From Rhyzopertha dominica (lineage: Eukaryota; Arthropoda; Insecta; Coleoptera; Bostrichidae): a stretch of 64,000 nt of DNA. The notes under the pieces are model-generated. The model was not told the DNA's origin. It saw nothing but the letters and a program-made list of their open reading frames with translations, and ran no database searches. Position numbers and translations under genes: made by a program. Shown here in pieces: positions 12,066 through 23,889 of the stretch; position 1 is the stretch's first letter, and each line of letters begins with the position of its first letter. The stretch spans positions 44,289,325 through 44,353,324 of the forward strand of contig QCXZ01000064.1 of assembly GCA_025024175.1 (NCBI GenBank), written 5' to 3'.

Positions 12066-12287
12066 TTAGCTAGAAAGTATTCTCCACATACCACAAATGA
12101 TGCTCGAATGGATGTCCAAATTGTTTGTCCGTTTTACCTGTTCTTCACACATGGCACCTTCTCTTGGGAAGTGGTGAAATGTGATATTTGAGTTTGTTAA
12201 ATATTTATTACTACAGTTCTTTACCGCACAGTTTTTCTGTGTGTTACCTTCGGCATTTTCGAAACTAGCAATTTTAACACTTTTCAA
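12066..12287 (-). pseudogene. THAP-type zinc-finger exon or fragment
   Basis: The - strand frame reads CAVKNCSNKY, then ITFHHFPREGAMCEEQ. The C-x4-C pair followed by FHxFP is the start of the THAP zinc-finger (C2CH) signature, used by THAP proteins and P-element-type transposases to bind DNA. A GTAAAA donor follows the CEEQ codons, so the fold may have continued in another exon. It lies in the 11510-12690 block missing from repeat copy B. Without the later Cys and His it cannot fold alone. Confidence 0.5.
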
Positions 12288-13940
12288 GGTACAAAATTAA
12301 AGCAAATGTCTTACCTTCTTCGTATTCAACTTCAATGTCACAATATACTACATACCTGTAACTTTAAACATAAAAATGCCACCAAAAAGGTTAACAGGTT
12401 GCAAAATAATAATAACTATAACATATTAAAATATCGTGTAAGTAGGTACGTTGGGAACTTGCGACAATTTTTTGCTAGATATCAAAGCGTGACATCAACT
12501 TGATTTGAACATACCTTGATTTAAACGCAATCCCGCGTGCATGCGTTAGCCGTGCTTCACACACAGCACAGAGTGCCATCTATGAATGTTGTATCCATAA
12601 CAGTAATCGTGTATAGTTGGTTGCAGCAATAGCGTTTACGGTTATCTAATATGAGAGTGTCCACTACCTGCTACTAACTAACAACTGTTCAAGGTGTTTA
12701 AACTAAAAAGAAGGAAACATCAATTAATATGAAGTAGAAATAAAATGGCTGAAGTTATAAACGTAAATAAAAAGGTGAAAAGTGAAGACCAACAAACCGT
12801 CATATTCTCTTAAAAAAGAACTCGATATTATACAACCTGGACATAAGTGCTCTAGTGTCATCCTCGAAACGAAATTATAAAGCGAAGATCACAAGTTGAT
12901 ATAGGATAAGTTATGTGGATAAAACGTGTGCTTTGCTTTAAAAGACGTTAAAATATAAATATAAACGCAGGCAGGTACAGTCAAAGGCCATATGTTTTTA
13001 ATTATGCAGGGTATAGGATCCACAAGTATCGCTATAAAGGTATAAAGGTTATTTTTTGCCATTGTACTTTTTCTGCATTTTCGAGTTCCTTTCACAATTC
13101 TAAGGCAACTGTACGTAATCATTTCTTGTTGGAATCGCAAACCTTATTTATAACTGATAACAGGTGGCTGATTAATTTCTACACTAGGGTAAAAATAATT
13201 TTAAACAGAAAATAATTATGAAATTTAGTTTATCGCTGTGCCCGGAACAAAAAAAAATACCAGAGATACCTTAGAGGCGACTGTGTCTCCATCCGTTGTA
13301 TAATTTAAATGATCAGTATAGGTAATAAAATACTTACTGCTTTTTGGATCAACCTGAGCCGTGAAGACTGCTATCACCTCTCCAGTATTTGGAATCCAAT
13401 CACACAACGGCTATCGCAACCCTCACTCCTCACAATCTCTATAAATATAAAATACTAATAACGCGGTCTAACCAAAAAGAACAAAATTTCTAAAGGTATA
13501 ATTAGTTCTCCCCCTTATTATTCTTTTCATATTTTAAACGTTATTTTTATTTCATTCGCTTTCAGCAATAAAATTATTTATTATAAACATTTGAAAAATG
13601 CGCACTGCCACTGATTTTTTTATACCAATATTTTATTAAATTCACCAATTCTTAACGCTGTTTTTAAGACAAAAAAAATAATTTATTATTTCCGTGACTA
13701 CAAAAAACCGGTACCTATATATATTCTTTAGAAATGAATTTAAGTCACTCGTTTTGCCATTGTTATGAAAATCCAGCGTAATTTTGTTTTAAATAATATA
13801 GCAGTTCATGACAGTTTAACTATAAGTCTGTCCACAGATAATCGTTTTTTCAAACATGAACAACGATTTTACATTCGAAAACCTTGCAGATCGCACCTAG
13901 CTTACGGAGCAGCAAATTGCAATGGGAGACTGCGCATCTC

Positions 13941-14938
13941 CCATCTCCATCATTGAAGAAACGCCTAGCTTTGGCACACGAATTGGGTGGCGCATGGCGG
14001 TAGATGGCGGTAACCAATTCGTTACAGAGCCGATAAACGGCATTCCGCCTTCCTCCGCTAAATACAGGAGAACGGGCAATCAGGGCAACAGTCTACCAGA
14101 TGATTTATTAGGGTAATATTTGCATATTTAAATAGACATTATGGACCCGTCCGCAACCATAGGTAAAGTTTTAGCAAAGCAGTTTCTTTGAACCGCCGGT
14201 ACCGTGTTATGTGAACGCAAAACTCATTGCAAACTGAGGAAAGTGATGGCTAATACTTGTCTTGAAAATCAAAACAAACACATTTAAATACTTAAACAAT
14301 GCAGGAACAAAATATATTTTTGTAATATTTTTGCTTCAGCTATTTCTGTTATTATGTTGGTGGACCTTTAACGACAGGTTTCCAATAATCAAATTCTTCA
14401 TCTTCTTTAGTGTTAGATTTAATTTTTGATTGGCATAATTTTGGCGTAGGCTTGTTTTGCGGTCACTTTAGCATGAATGTTTTGTTAGTTTCTAGTTAAA
14501 TATATAGTTTGTATACTTTTTTTAAAAGAAGGCAATGTTTTTCACTAAATTGCCAGCAAAATAACTTTACAAGATTATCACAATATTAAAAAAATCAAGT
14601 AAAACGTCTGTAAAAGCCAAAACGTTGCGTCGACATGAAGAAGTTAACGCTTTTTAATTTTCTAAATCTGTTCTAATTCTAATTAATTTCATGTGTTTTT
14701 TTGCATCGGCTGTTGTTGTTAATAGTTTAGATGAAGATGTATGCTTGACAAAAAGTCGTTTCACTTGTGCTCCTAAAATTTACTGTTGATAATAAAAACA
14801 AAAGTAATAATAACACACATACAAAAGTAAAAACTTTTGATGGAAAATATCAAGGAGTATACTCCTTTAAACAATCGATTAGATAGTCTTGGCAGAAGTT
14901 TACATATCAGAAAACAGATATGCTACTAATGACACACA
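13941..14938. other. No recognisable gene; one short hairpin
   Basis: This follows the end of repeat copy A. An inverted repeat (ACGAATTGG ... CCAATTCGT, about 13978-14022) encloses GGCGGTAGATGGCGG. The rest is AT-rich with no convincing coding signal. Confidence 0.5.
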
Positions 14939-15425
14939 TTGAAAGAGCGAGAGAGAAAAAGAAAAATATGCATGAAATCATCATGCCTACAGATCAGGCA
15001 CATCTACCGAGCTGTCGATGCGCTATCCAGAAAGGAATGGCCTCTAGCTGCCTTTCTGAATATTGAAGGAGCCTTCAACAATCCTTCATTTGATGGTCTT
15101 TGTTCTGTGGTGGCAAGCATGGACGCTAACCGAACCATTGTAATATGGATCGAGTCGATGCTCTGTTGCCGTCGCTTAGAGCTAACTTTGGGGAAAACTA
15201 GGGTGGGGGCGTCCGCAAGGGGGGGTATTATATCCCTTCTTGTGGTTTCTCCTCTTGGACACTCTCTTTATTGTTGGATACTATGCACAGATGACCTATG
15301 CATTGTTATTTCAGGTAAATTTCTGGGGCCTGTTACAGAGCTCATGCAAATTTCTTTAAACAGGAGCAGCAGATGATGTGAACAAAGAGATTTGTCGGTT
15401 AATCCGGCAAAGATGAAACTCTTAG
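14939..15425 (+). pseudogene. R1-like LINE, reverse-transcriptase fragment
   Basis: The frame shows LAAFLNIEGAFNN (normally a catalytic D at the N), RTIVIWIESMLCCRR, TLGKTRVGASARGG and TDDLCIVISGKFLG, the palm region of an arthropod R1/I-group LINE reverse transcriptase. The conserved PQGGVLSPLLW stretch is corrupted and sequence around it is missing. It continues out of frame to about 15425, then a roughly 750-bp tract without LINE similarity intervenes. Dead copy. Confidence 0.7.
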
Positions 15426-16180
15426 GCCCAGTATTTCAGTGAGAGATTAAACTTTGGATTAAAGTAAACCGGTTTTATATTTAAACCAAAAGTTAAACCC
15501 ATGAGCGTATTTCAGTTCACAAATCTGGTTTAGTGAAAATCGGTCGGCAGTTTTAACATAGGTTGGCGCTATTGTTGTGGTTGCACCTGCATCGTAATGC
15601 TCATAAGCTCATGGTATGTTTACGTATTAGTTCGTTGACCTATAAACTCGTTGTCACTTCTAATAAAATGCTGTTACGATTCTAGGTTCTAAAATGATTG
15701 ACAGTATGGCAGTTTGCCGTTAACCCTCGTATTCATCCAGTTTAAAATTTTCGGATTAGGAACAAGTGCCAAGACAACAACTACAATTCGCAAAAGGGAT
15801 CATTTTCAGCTGGTTGTTCTGGGAAAATTACTGGACTGAGCTTTAAATTCTTTCGTCAGGACCATCAATCCAAACTCCTTGTTCTGTAATACTTTCATAT
15901 TAATTTGAAGTAGTTTACCAAATCGATTTCCTTTGTTTCGAAATTTTTAGTGCGAAAACTCGTCGATCTTCATTATTAGCAAGAGTGAGATAAAAAGTAA
16001 CTCACACAACAAAAATATGCGTAAAAGACAAAACCGCACACTGTCACAACAAACCGAAACGAAATGCAATTAGTTCTATAAACGTGAAGTCCTAGTATCG
16101 CGCAGTGTGCAGAGATTAACCCGAAAAACGTGTTTAACCTTTCTGGATGAGTTGGTTTAACTTGCCGAGGAATTTAACCC
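15426..16180. other. MITE-like tract splitting the R1-like LINE
   Basis: LINE similarity stops at AGGCCCAGTATTTCAG and resumes near 16190. The tract is rich in TTTAAACC/GGTTTAA words at both ends, suggesting a decayed inverted-repeat element. Exact ends and target duplication could not be settled. Confidence 0.35.
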
Positions 16181-16680
16181 GGTGTGTGGAGTGCAACACT
16201 GTGCGTATGCAGACGTCGGGGATTTCAACCACAGCGTACTTGCTGTACGTAATTGTGGTGAGACCTCTTATCACATACGCCGCCCTAGTATGGTGGCGCT
16301 CCACTGCGAAACACAGTATCAGGAGAGCGTTAGGATAAATGCAACGGCTGGGCNGTCCTATGATAAGCGGTGGTATGAGAACGACACCTACTGCATCTAT
16401 GGAGATACTTCTGGGACTAGAAGACTAGGATTCATCTGGTACATGGATTGAACTAAAACGGATACAGGCACAGGCACAGGGAGTATGTGGTACATCTCCG
16501 GGGTACAACTCAGTTTGTCACCTTGCGTATTCCAAGCGGAAATTTATGCAATCCTGGCATGTGCTCAAGAGAACCTCAATCGAAGGTATTCCGGATGGCG
16601 TATCTATATTTTCTGCGATAGCCAGGCTTCACTTCGCGCTTACCTATGTTAGGGTGCGCTCCGGGCTACTATTAGACTGT
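16181..16680 (+). pseudogene. R1-like LINE, thumb and RNase H fragment
   Basis: Across several frames one reads VRPLITYAALVWWRSTAKHS, then AQGVCGTSPGY, and VFQAEIYAILACAQENL followed by IFCDSQASLRAYL. The last two are RNase H signatures of R1/I/Jockey-type LINEs. It continues the fragment ending near 15425. One N (16354) and several frameshifts are present. Confidence 0.65.
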
Positions 16681-16850
16681 AAAGTAACACATTAATAAGG
16701 TTGGCCCAACATAATCGGGTTAATAATTAATAATGAGAAGTTCAAGACACGGTGGCCGGTTGAACATTCAGTAAGGGACATGAATTGCACTAGTTTTCTA
16801 AGTTATTTGGAGAACTTAAAAGGTAGAATTTGTTACGACTAGTTTTTCTG
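16681..16850. other. Short spacer between two LINE remnants
   Basis: No coding or repeat signal was recognised. It may contain the 5' end of the downstream LINE. Confidence 0.4.
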
Positions 16851-16881
16851 TTTGTTACTGTTGTGAATTATAAATTATTAA

Positions 16882-17828
16882 TTGCAATTTCTAAAAGAAG
16901 AACATCTAATTACGACAAGCAGAAGTCTCAGTATCGGTCATCTGAATGTCAGATCACTGTTTACAGGTTTTCATGAGTTTAGAAATTTGGCCTTTGCCTT
17001 TGATTTTGACGTAATGGGTGTCACAGAAACTTGGCTGTCTAAGGATATAGACTCTAGTGCTATGTGTATCGATGGGTATAAACTATACAGAAAGGATCGT
17101 CTTTGAAATGGTGGTGGCGTTGGTATTTATATAAAAAGTGTACTGAAAGTGTAATTAGTAGAAGATTACGATATTTTGGGAGGCACTGAAATAATTTGCG
17201 TCCAGCTCTGCGTTCAGAAGGAACGTTATCTTATTAGTGTAGCATATCGCCTTCCCCCCTCCATCAACATTAATAGTTGTCTCGAATTTTTCGACGACTT
17301 TCTGTCATCTGTAATCCCTTTATATAACAATGTAATTGTCATGGGAGAGCTAAATGTCGATCAAAGTTATTCCAATCAGTTAGAAGACGATTTTGTTCAA
17401 CTCATAAAAGACCCCACTAGAATTAGCAGACATTGTTCCACTTTGCTTGATGTAATATTTGTTAACAACGCAGGTGTTGTGCTGAAGTGCGGAACCTTAA
17501 ATGCTGATTTAGTGTCCGATCACTGCCTAATCTATTGTACTTTGCGTGTGAATAAATGCCATGATATTTCTAAATATGTCACATATCGAGATTTCAAAAA
17601 ATTCATTTATGCTGATTTCTATGTTGACTTAATACAGGTGAAATGGGACACAATACAATACATATCCGATATAAATGATAAAATAAAGTTCTTAATTCCT
17701 ACATTCTGCAATTGTTTGATAAACATAGACCAGTTAAAACTGCTTACATCTCCAAGCCATATGCACCTTGGCTTACGCCAAAAATTAAGATCATAATGCA
17801 AGAACGTAATAAGTTACTAAGTAAGTAC
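16882..17828 (+). pseudogene. LINE APE-type endonuclease domain
   Basis: Landmarks in order are LSIGHLNVRSLF, VMGVTETWLS, GGGVGIYIKS, VAYRLPPS, VIVMGELNVD (GD in active copies), LLDVIFVN and VSDHCLIY (catalytic SDH). In-frame stops occur at 17104-17106 and near 17152, and a frameshift near 17715 leads into KPYAPWLTPKIK. This domain nicks the target DNA in active CR1/Jockey LINEs; this copy cannot. Confidence 0.8.
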
Positions 17829-18041
17829 TGTAACGAAGTTACAAACCGGGCCTTAGCCAAGTTTCAATCCGCGGCTTTATATATGTTTCAAGTTCGCGAT
17901 TCACTGAGTTCGCGTGGAACAACACATGCTGGCGGGCTGGCGCCACTAGTCAGCTCTCTTGTTTCTACGAATTCAGTGAAAACTAAGAAAAGCGTGTCCC
18001 GCAACGGCTTAGATCAGTTCTGACCGAACCGCTATAGGCAA

Positions 18042-18765
18042 TAGAGGTGGGCATTTCGATTCTTTTCAGTGAGTCAGTTCACTGCATCTGCTTCTTTGAA
18101 CTGAGCTGACTCAGTGAATCGGCTCAAAAGAGCTGCAAGATCCCTACGATTCGCGGTCATATGAATATCGTCACGGCTCTCTATCAGTCTCTATTTGATC
18201 AAGATCTCTCGTATCCGAGACGTACTTAAAGTCTGGATTTACGTATTTTTTTAGTTGGACAAGCCAAATTATCAAATTTAAAATTAAAACCGGGAGTAAA
18301 CTTGATAACTCTCTCGTCTGTCCAGCAACAAAGTGGAAGAAATGATATTTTTAATTAGATATACTTTTCTGAATTGTAGAGTTGTGTTTTTGTAGTTGTT
18401 TGCATAATGATGTTTTATTTTTTGTTACATACTACCTTTGTTGCAAACCCATATATTTACGTTCGTTAAAACGTCGACTTTCAGTTATTAATTACCTGGC
18501 TCATGTCGTTTACATAGATTTTGTAACTATGTACCTGTGTACCTACTTAACATGTTGGGAAAAAGGATGAAAGAACACAGCTCGCCGGAGTCGTATCAAT
18601 GAACGATAGCTGCGTTCAGTTGTCACGTTGTCAGCCAGCTCGGCAATTCAGTTCAGTTCGGCGCTGAGCCGGAGAGCTGCATCTACTGAAATAAGTGAGC
18701 TGCCTCAACAGCTCTTTTGAGAGTCGGCTCTTCGATGCAGCTCACTCCTGAGTTACACATCTCTA
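18042..18765. mobile_element. Non-autonomous hAT element 1
   Basis: A perfect 8-bp duplication ATAGGCAA flanks it (18034-18041 and 18766-18773). The ends are TAGAGGTGGGC and, inverted, TAGAGATGTG, a common hAT terminus. Subterminal sequence is full of TCAGT/GAGCTG repeats in both orientations. No transposase is encoded. Confidence 0.85.
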
Positions 18766-19016
18766 ATAGGCAAGTTTACAATAGTGACACGACATCTGGC
18801 GGCAAATACATAAACTATTATAAATAGTACTTTAATGCTGGAAAAAGGCGGAATTATTGTGTAATATTGCTGTTTTTGTTATATCGTATTAGCATTTTTA
18901 AATTGTGGGCAGTGAATATTATTAAGAAAAAGGGGATACATGTAAACACAAAAAGCATGTGTGATATTATATTATAATAGTAATATGCGGTTATGTGATT
19001 AAGCGGTTATCACATG

Positions 19017-19748
19017 CAGTGATGGTAACTTGAGGGAAATTTCCCTACATGTAGGGAAAAATCTTGCTGATTTAAACTGTGAGGGAAACGGGAGGGAAAT
19101 TTAAAAAACTGTATAATGTAGGGAAATTCTGAATTTAACATTTTTCGATACATGACATTACATTTGTTTAAAACTTGTATTTATTGCCAATGCGCGAATA
19201 GCAGTTGTTTAACTGTAACTTGACGGATGCTGTTACATAGCGTTTGAAGCTTGAAATATGTTAAGTCCCTAGATTGAGGAACAATATTACACTAGACAAG
19301 AACAAGATATGCAATTTGCAATCAAGGTTGACAGACTGTTTAATATTAAGTTTTAAGTTTAACATTGTTGCTGGCTATTGGAAAGTTCTAGTTTAAGTGT
19401 TAAATTTTTAGAATGCCGCATGATGATATTATTTAAAAAAAGTTAAATATAGTGTTAAATAACATAAAAATTGCTCAGGTATTTATATTTTACTTAGATA
19501 CCCAATCACAGTTTGCGGGTGGTTTGGCGTTAAGCAAAATGTTTGAGGGCTTTGTCATTTATTTATTTTAGAATGTTTTAATTAATACATAGTGAAAAAC
19601 TTAAACATGTACAATGAAAAAAATTGAAAATACAAGTAAAACTGCATTGTACGAGAAAAAGAGGGAAAATTTCAAGTTAGAGCGGGAAATTGTAGGGAGA
19701 TTTTATATTATATAGAGGGAATTGCAGTTTTAAAGGTTACCATCATTG
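19017..19748. mobile_element. Non-autonomous hAT element 2
   Basis: The ends are CAGTGATGGTAAC and the complement of CAATGATGGTAAC; flanks TCACATG and TCACATA are a slightly decayed duplication. Subterminal AGGGAAATT words occur in both orientations. It is AT-rich with no open frame of note. Confidence 0.7.
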
Positions 19749-20114
19749 TCACATAGGTTATTGCCACGAGTGTGTTTTGGTTATCATTACCAGTTCCTTT
19801 GTAATAATTATATTGAATATACTCGGTTGCGAACCCATCTGTGTTTCATTTTGAGATACAGACGAGTATACTATAATAGCAAGTACTGTTTATTTCCGCC
19901 ATTTGCCAAGACACACTAGCGCCACCAACGGTCGATAAACTCTCCTATACCGACCAGTCGAGCCGGATAGCCAGGTCCTGACGTTACAGCTGACGGCATC
20001 CACCCTCGAGTTGTTCCCTGGAAGACCGATCTTCACTGCAGCTACCCTGGTCTGCACACGTAAGAGGGATCGTGTGTAGTGGTCTGAGGAGCATACCTCA
20101 GGATAATAAAAAAC

Positions 20115-20125
20115 TGGCGCCCGAG
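20115..20125 (+). promoter_or_regulatory. Primer-binding-like site (TGGCGCCCGAG)
   Basis: TGGCGCC starts many retroelement primer-binding sites that pair with a tRNA 3' end. It would normally lie just outside the 5' LTR. The same sequence is also present in the 3' repeat at 27540, which is unexpected. Confidence 0.5.
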
Positions 20126-20495
20126 AAGACCGTCCCGACGTCGAGCTGTGAAGAAGAGCTCTGACGTCATAACCGCACCGTATTACGCATACGTATTACT
20201 TCGAGGAGGAGCCGAAATTACGTAACCGTCATCCAGAAGAAGAGAACCACTCCGTTTCCAGCATCTCCGAGTTCGCGCATACGCAGAAACCAAAAATTCC
20301 GCCTGGGCAGTTTTCCACCGGATTTTCGAGTTCCATTAGGAAGTCCGCATAAGAGGATCGCTGGAAACCGACTTACACCCCCGACCACCCCCTAGTTACG
20401 AAGTTGGGTCTGGAACGTCGTAGCATAGCCGAGTGACCCCTCCCGTCCGACTAAACCGAGGACGCCGAGTCGAATTCTGCAATCCCCGTCTCGCT

Positions 20496-20840
20496 ATTAC
20501 GTAGGGCAACGGAGATCCGATTTTTTATCGACTTCCAGTCATCGGAGACCCGGCAAGTGGGTACTCGTTTCTGACAAACCGGACCCGCTCTCGCGATTGG
20601 TGACATCGGTTTGGGCCGATTACGTAACCCCACGGACTTCGTAATTTTCACCGACTTCCCGTCGTCGGAGACCCGGCAAGTGGGGATTCGTTTCTGACAA
20701 ACCGGACCCGCTCTATCGATTGGTGACATTAGATTCACCCGATTACGTAACACCAGGGACTTGGTGTTTTTGACCGACTTCCCGACCCCAGAGGCCAGCC
20801 GAGTGGGGGCTCGTTTCTGACAAATCGCGGGTCCCCCATC
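20496..20840 (+). repeat. Three 123-bp tandem repeats in the gypsy leader
   Basis: Units start with ATTACGTA at 20496, 20619 and 20742; the first two are 123 bp and the third is partial. Each contains CGACTTCC, GAGACCCGGCAAGTGGG-like and TCGTTTCTGACAAA blocks. Because 123 is divisible by three, a long open frame appears on the opposite strand, but it has no gene-like features. Confidence 0.85.
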
Positions 20841-20915
20841 CAACGCCGGCATCAGTGGAGCCGAAAGCATCATCCCGACCAGATGGCTACTGGAGGACCA
20901 CCTTAAGAGACCCAC

Positions 20916-22769
20916 ATGGCCGAAGACGAGTCTTCCGACTCCGAGTGCACCGACATCCGAGTCAGCTGGGTATACCGCCTGAAAAGGAACCAGCTGATGC
21001 ACGAGCTAGGGAAGAGGAAACTCTCCACCGAAGGGGCCGTACAGGAGCTTCGCCAGCGGATAGTCCGACATCTCCGTCAAGAGGTTCCGAATCCCGCCAC
21101 TATTCTGATCCCCACCGTCGTGTCGGCCCCCTCTCCGATCTACACCGTTTCCACCACAATGACGTCGACGACGACCGTTACCACCACCTATAAAGGGCCG
21201 ATATCCGCAGCTCTGAAGACAGTATCTAACCAGCCACTGCAGGAGACAGTAGCCAACCAGCCACCACAGAAGAGAGTAGTTGACCAGCCAACGCNGAAGA
21301 CCGAACCAGGCCNGCCCACAACTGAAACAGCATCAGTAGTGGACCTGTCACCGCGGAGGACAGTAGCAAGCCAGCTACAGCAAGAGAGAGTTCCGATCCG
21401 ACCGGTAACCGAGGACTATCCACCGACAAGAGCGCCGATCCGGCCATCGCAGAAGGCAGCACCGTCTCAAACGTCGCAGGTGCTAGTCACCAGCCAGTTA
21501 CTGCTGCTTCCGATCCAGTCACCGATATCAAGCTCGCCGGAAAGGACAGCACCGAGCGAGCAACTGTACCAGGCAAGGACTCTGCAACGGGACCAAGTCT
21601 CCAGACCGCAATCGATCCAGCCACCGCCAGTCACCGACCCGCAGAAGAGAGTCGAGATCGAGGAGTTCTTCGAGACACTTCTCCGAGTGACCAGTCCACC
21701 GGGAGAGCAAGTCACCGCCGCACGCAATTCCCAGTCCACCCNTGGNGGATCGACGGATGCCGGTANCCGTACCAGGACTCAGCCAGACTACAACACCGTC
21801 GCCAGACCCCTCAANTGCGGGGGCATATTCACCGACNCCAGTCCGCCGTGCCCGCATACGGTCCGACCTGAAGCCACACCGATGGGGAATCCACTTTGAT
21901 GGATCCACCGATGGGGTCGCCTTCATGGAACAGCTGCTAGACGTCATGGACCGATACGACGTCTCACACGAGGAGGGGATGCCGATCCTGCCCGAGCTGC
22001 TATCCGGACTGGCCCTAGCCTGGTACCGTAACAGCCGCCATGACTGGAGCGGCTGGGAAGACTTCATTGCCGACTTCGAGCTGAATTACTACCCGACGGA
22101 CTACAAGATCAACCTCGAGCGGGAGATAAGTCAGCATATCCAGAAGCCGCACGAAACAGCCCTGGAATATAGCACCACACTACGTACCTTGANCCGCCGT
22201 CATGGAAACATGACACCGACCCAGGAGCTGTACTGGCTACACCGGAACATGTTGCCAGAGTACCGCATGTTCATCCGCCGCCAGGAATGTACCAGTGTTG
22301 CCAGTTTGCTGTCCGCCGCTAAGGAGTTCGAGACCCTCCGTCAAGACGAGATGACCAGCACAACACGGAGCACGAGCGAGAGAGCGGAGCACAGCCAGAG
22401 GTCCGTCCAACCGCCCAGAGAACGAGTCCAGCGCGAGGGCCCACCCAGGAACCATCAGCGAGAGGAGCCTCGTCCGAGACCAGTCTCTTCACCGAGGACT
22501 ATCGGGCCAGGAGAAAACGACCGACAAAATACATTACAGAGACGGCCGATAGCCACACCGCCTGCGCCGCAGGGCCGCCCAACCATCCGGATCACCATCG
22601 CACCACTCCGCCTGACCGCATCGACATCAGCCGACCTGTGTGCTGGAGGTGCAGCAGAACCGGCCACTCACGCAACCAGTGCCAAAACCCGTTCGTGATG
22701 TNCNATNCAAGGTGCGGCCGCCGTGGAATCCTATCCCGGGACTGTACGTGCCGACGCCCGGAAAACTAG
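20916..22769 (+). pseudogene. gag: Gypsy gag
   Basis: The start at 20916 gives MAEDESSD, then a SAP-like helix pair (LKRNQLMHELGKRKLSTEGA, roughly residues 22-55), a long Pro/Thr/Gln-rich linker, a Retrotrans_gag core (about 21880-22340, with WSGWEDFIADFELNYYP and NMLPEYRMFIRRQE), and a C-terminal CCHC knuckle (CWRCSRTGHSRNQC) plus a second knuckle damaged by Ns. The reading frame shifts twice (near 21800 and between 22480 and 22630), perhaps partly from assembly Ns. Gag ends at TAG 22767-22769 while protease is read in the -1 frame, the usual gypsy arrangement. Confidence 0.8.
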
Positions 22770-23889
22770 ATGGCAGCACACCAACCCGGAGGCCTGAGCT
22801 ACTGCCTGTGGACACCGCCTCCGAAAACCGACCATACATCTGGCTCCACGTTCAGGGAAAACCGTTCACTGCTCTCGTGGATACGGGATCCGTGTCGTCC
22901 TTCATAGGCCCGACCGTTGTTCACCATTTGGAGAGAGCCGGCAACCGTGGCATAGTCGCCAATTATCCGTCCGCTAGGGTAATCGACGGGCGACGGATCC
23001 CCATCACTAAGGCCTACGATACAGAAGTAAGGATAGATGACGAAGTCCGGCAACACTGATTCTTACATTTACCGCGCATGGCATGCGAGGTCTTGCTAGG
23101 GATGGATTTACTACGGACTATGAACCTACATATGAATTTCCAGTCTGGATTCGTACTCCACCGGAATCGCATCATATCCCTCCGACCCTTCCACGAGGAT
23201 AGCCACACCGACACCGAAAACTACGCCATTTCCGCCCAGAACTCCGTCCCGCTAACACCGCCCGAACACCGTAAGCTGGAGACGTTCCTCGCCGAAGAAC
23301 TCCCGTTATTCGAGGAGGTGAAGGGACCCACCGACATGATCCAGCACCGCATAAGGGTAACCAGCAAGACTCCGGTTAAGCAACGATACCGGCCGCAAAA
23401 CCCCAAGATGCAGGAGGTTATCAACGCCGAGGTGGATAGGATGCTAGAAGAGGACATCATCGAGCCGTCCAATCGCCCTTGGAGCTCACTGATTGTCATC
23501 GTTAAGAAGAAGGATGGCACTCCAAGGTTCTGCATTGATTTTCGCAAAGTCAACCAAGTATCCGAAAAGGACGCCTATCCACTGCCGTATATCTCCGCCA
23601 TATTGGACCGTCTACGAGAAGCCCGTTATATCTCCAGTTTGGACCTTAAGCAGGGCTACTGGCAAATCCCGCTAGATAAGGAAAGTAAGCCCATTACCGC
23701 TTTCACCGTAGCAGGAAGGGGCTTATTTCACTTCAATGTCTTACCGTTCGGCCTCCACTCCTCTCCGGCCACGTTCCAGAGACTGCTGGATACGATAATA
23801 GGCCCAGAGATGGAACCGTACGCCTTCGCCTATCTGGATGACATAATGGTACTAAGAAAGACTTTCGAGGAGCACCTTCGCCATCTACG
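22700..23889 (+). pseudogene. pol: Gypsy protease and reverse transcriptase
   Basis: Protease has the catalytic DTG in FTALVDTGSVSSF (about 22880). A TGA at 23057-23059 interrupts the frame just before LGMDLL. Reverse transcriptase follows (FCIDFRKVN, LDLKQGYWQIPL, VLPFGLHSSPATFQ, FAYLDDIMV with intact YLDD near 23831). Just after EEHLRHLR the sequence jumps, in another frame, to DKVEAIR, so the end of the palm/thumb region has been deleted. Confidence 0.85.

Larger units (their letters stand above)
21..13940 (+). repeat. Long repeat, copy A (split by about 6 kb of inserts)
   Basis: This tract matches 40335-48330 in the same orientation. Both copies begin with ACAGTCGTGGTTATACAAC and end with GGGAGACTGCGCATCTC. 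Line-by-line reading shows only a few differences per 100 bases over long runs, for example 9500-10300 against 45000-45770. Copy A carries material absent from B: about 2679-8692, 2088-2427, part of 930-1760, and 11510-12690. No terminal inverted repeats were seen, so it may be a segmental duplication or a large low-coding mobile element. It contains a decayed DDE transposase and a THAP-like exon but no intact long gene. Confidence 0.85.
18037..19945. mobile_element. TATA-flanked DNA element inside the gypsy 5' LTR
   Basis: Absent from the 3' LTR, which reads straight through GCTATACTGACC. The insert is bounded by TATA on both sides and has short inverted ends (GGCAAGTTTA and the complement of GGAGAGTTTA). 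Removing two hAT-type inserts leaves about 440 bp with no coding frame. TA or TATA targeting suggests a Tc1/mariner-like MITE. Confidence 0.6.
17829..20189 (+). repeat. Gypsy 5' LTR (interrupted 18037-19945)
   Basis: It matches 27135-27614, sharing ACAAACCGGGCC near the start and CACCGTATTACGCA at the end of homology. It lacks a 40-odd-base stretch (TGGTTTTTCTGTGTGTGCC onward) present in the 3' copy at about 27369-27411. The LTR boundary is uncertain because the shared homology runs past a primer-binding-like sequence at 20115. Confidence 0.75.

Noticed and set aside
14345..14460. Short - strand frame ending EDEEFDYWKPVVKGPPT
   Set aside because: Protein-like, but preceded by an in-frame TGA with no usable splice acceptor or neighbouring exon.
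20451..21002. 183-codon open frame on the - strand
   Set aside because: It follows the 123-bp leader repeats (a multiple of three) and overlaps gag; no motif, and repeat periodicity alone keeps it open.
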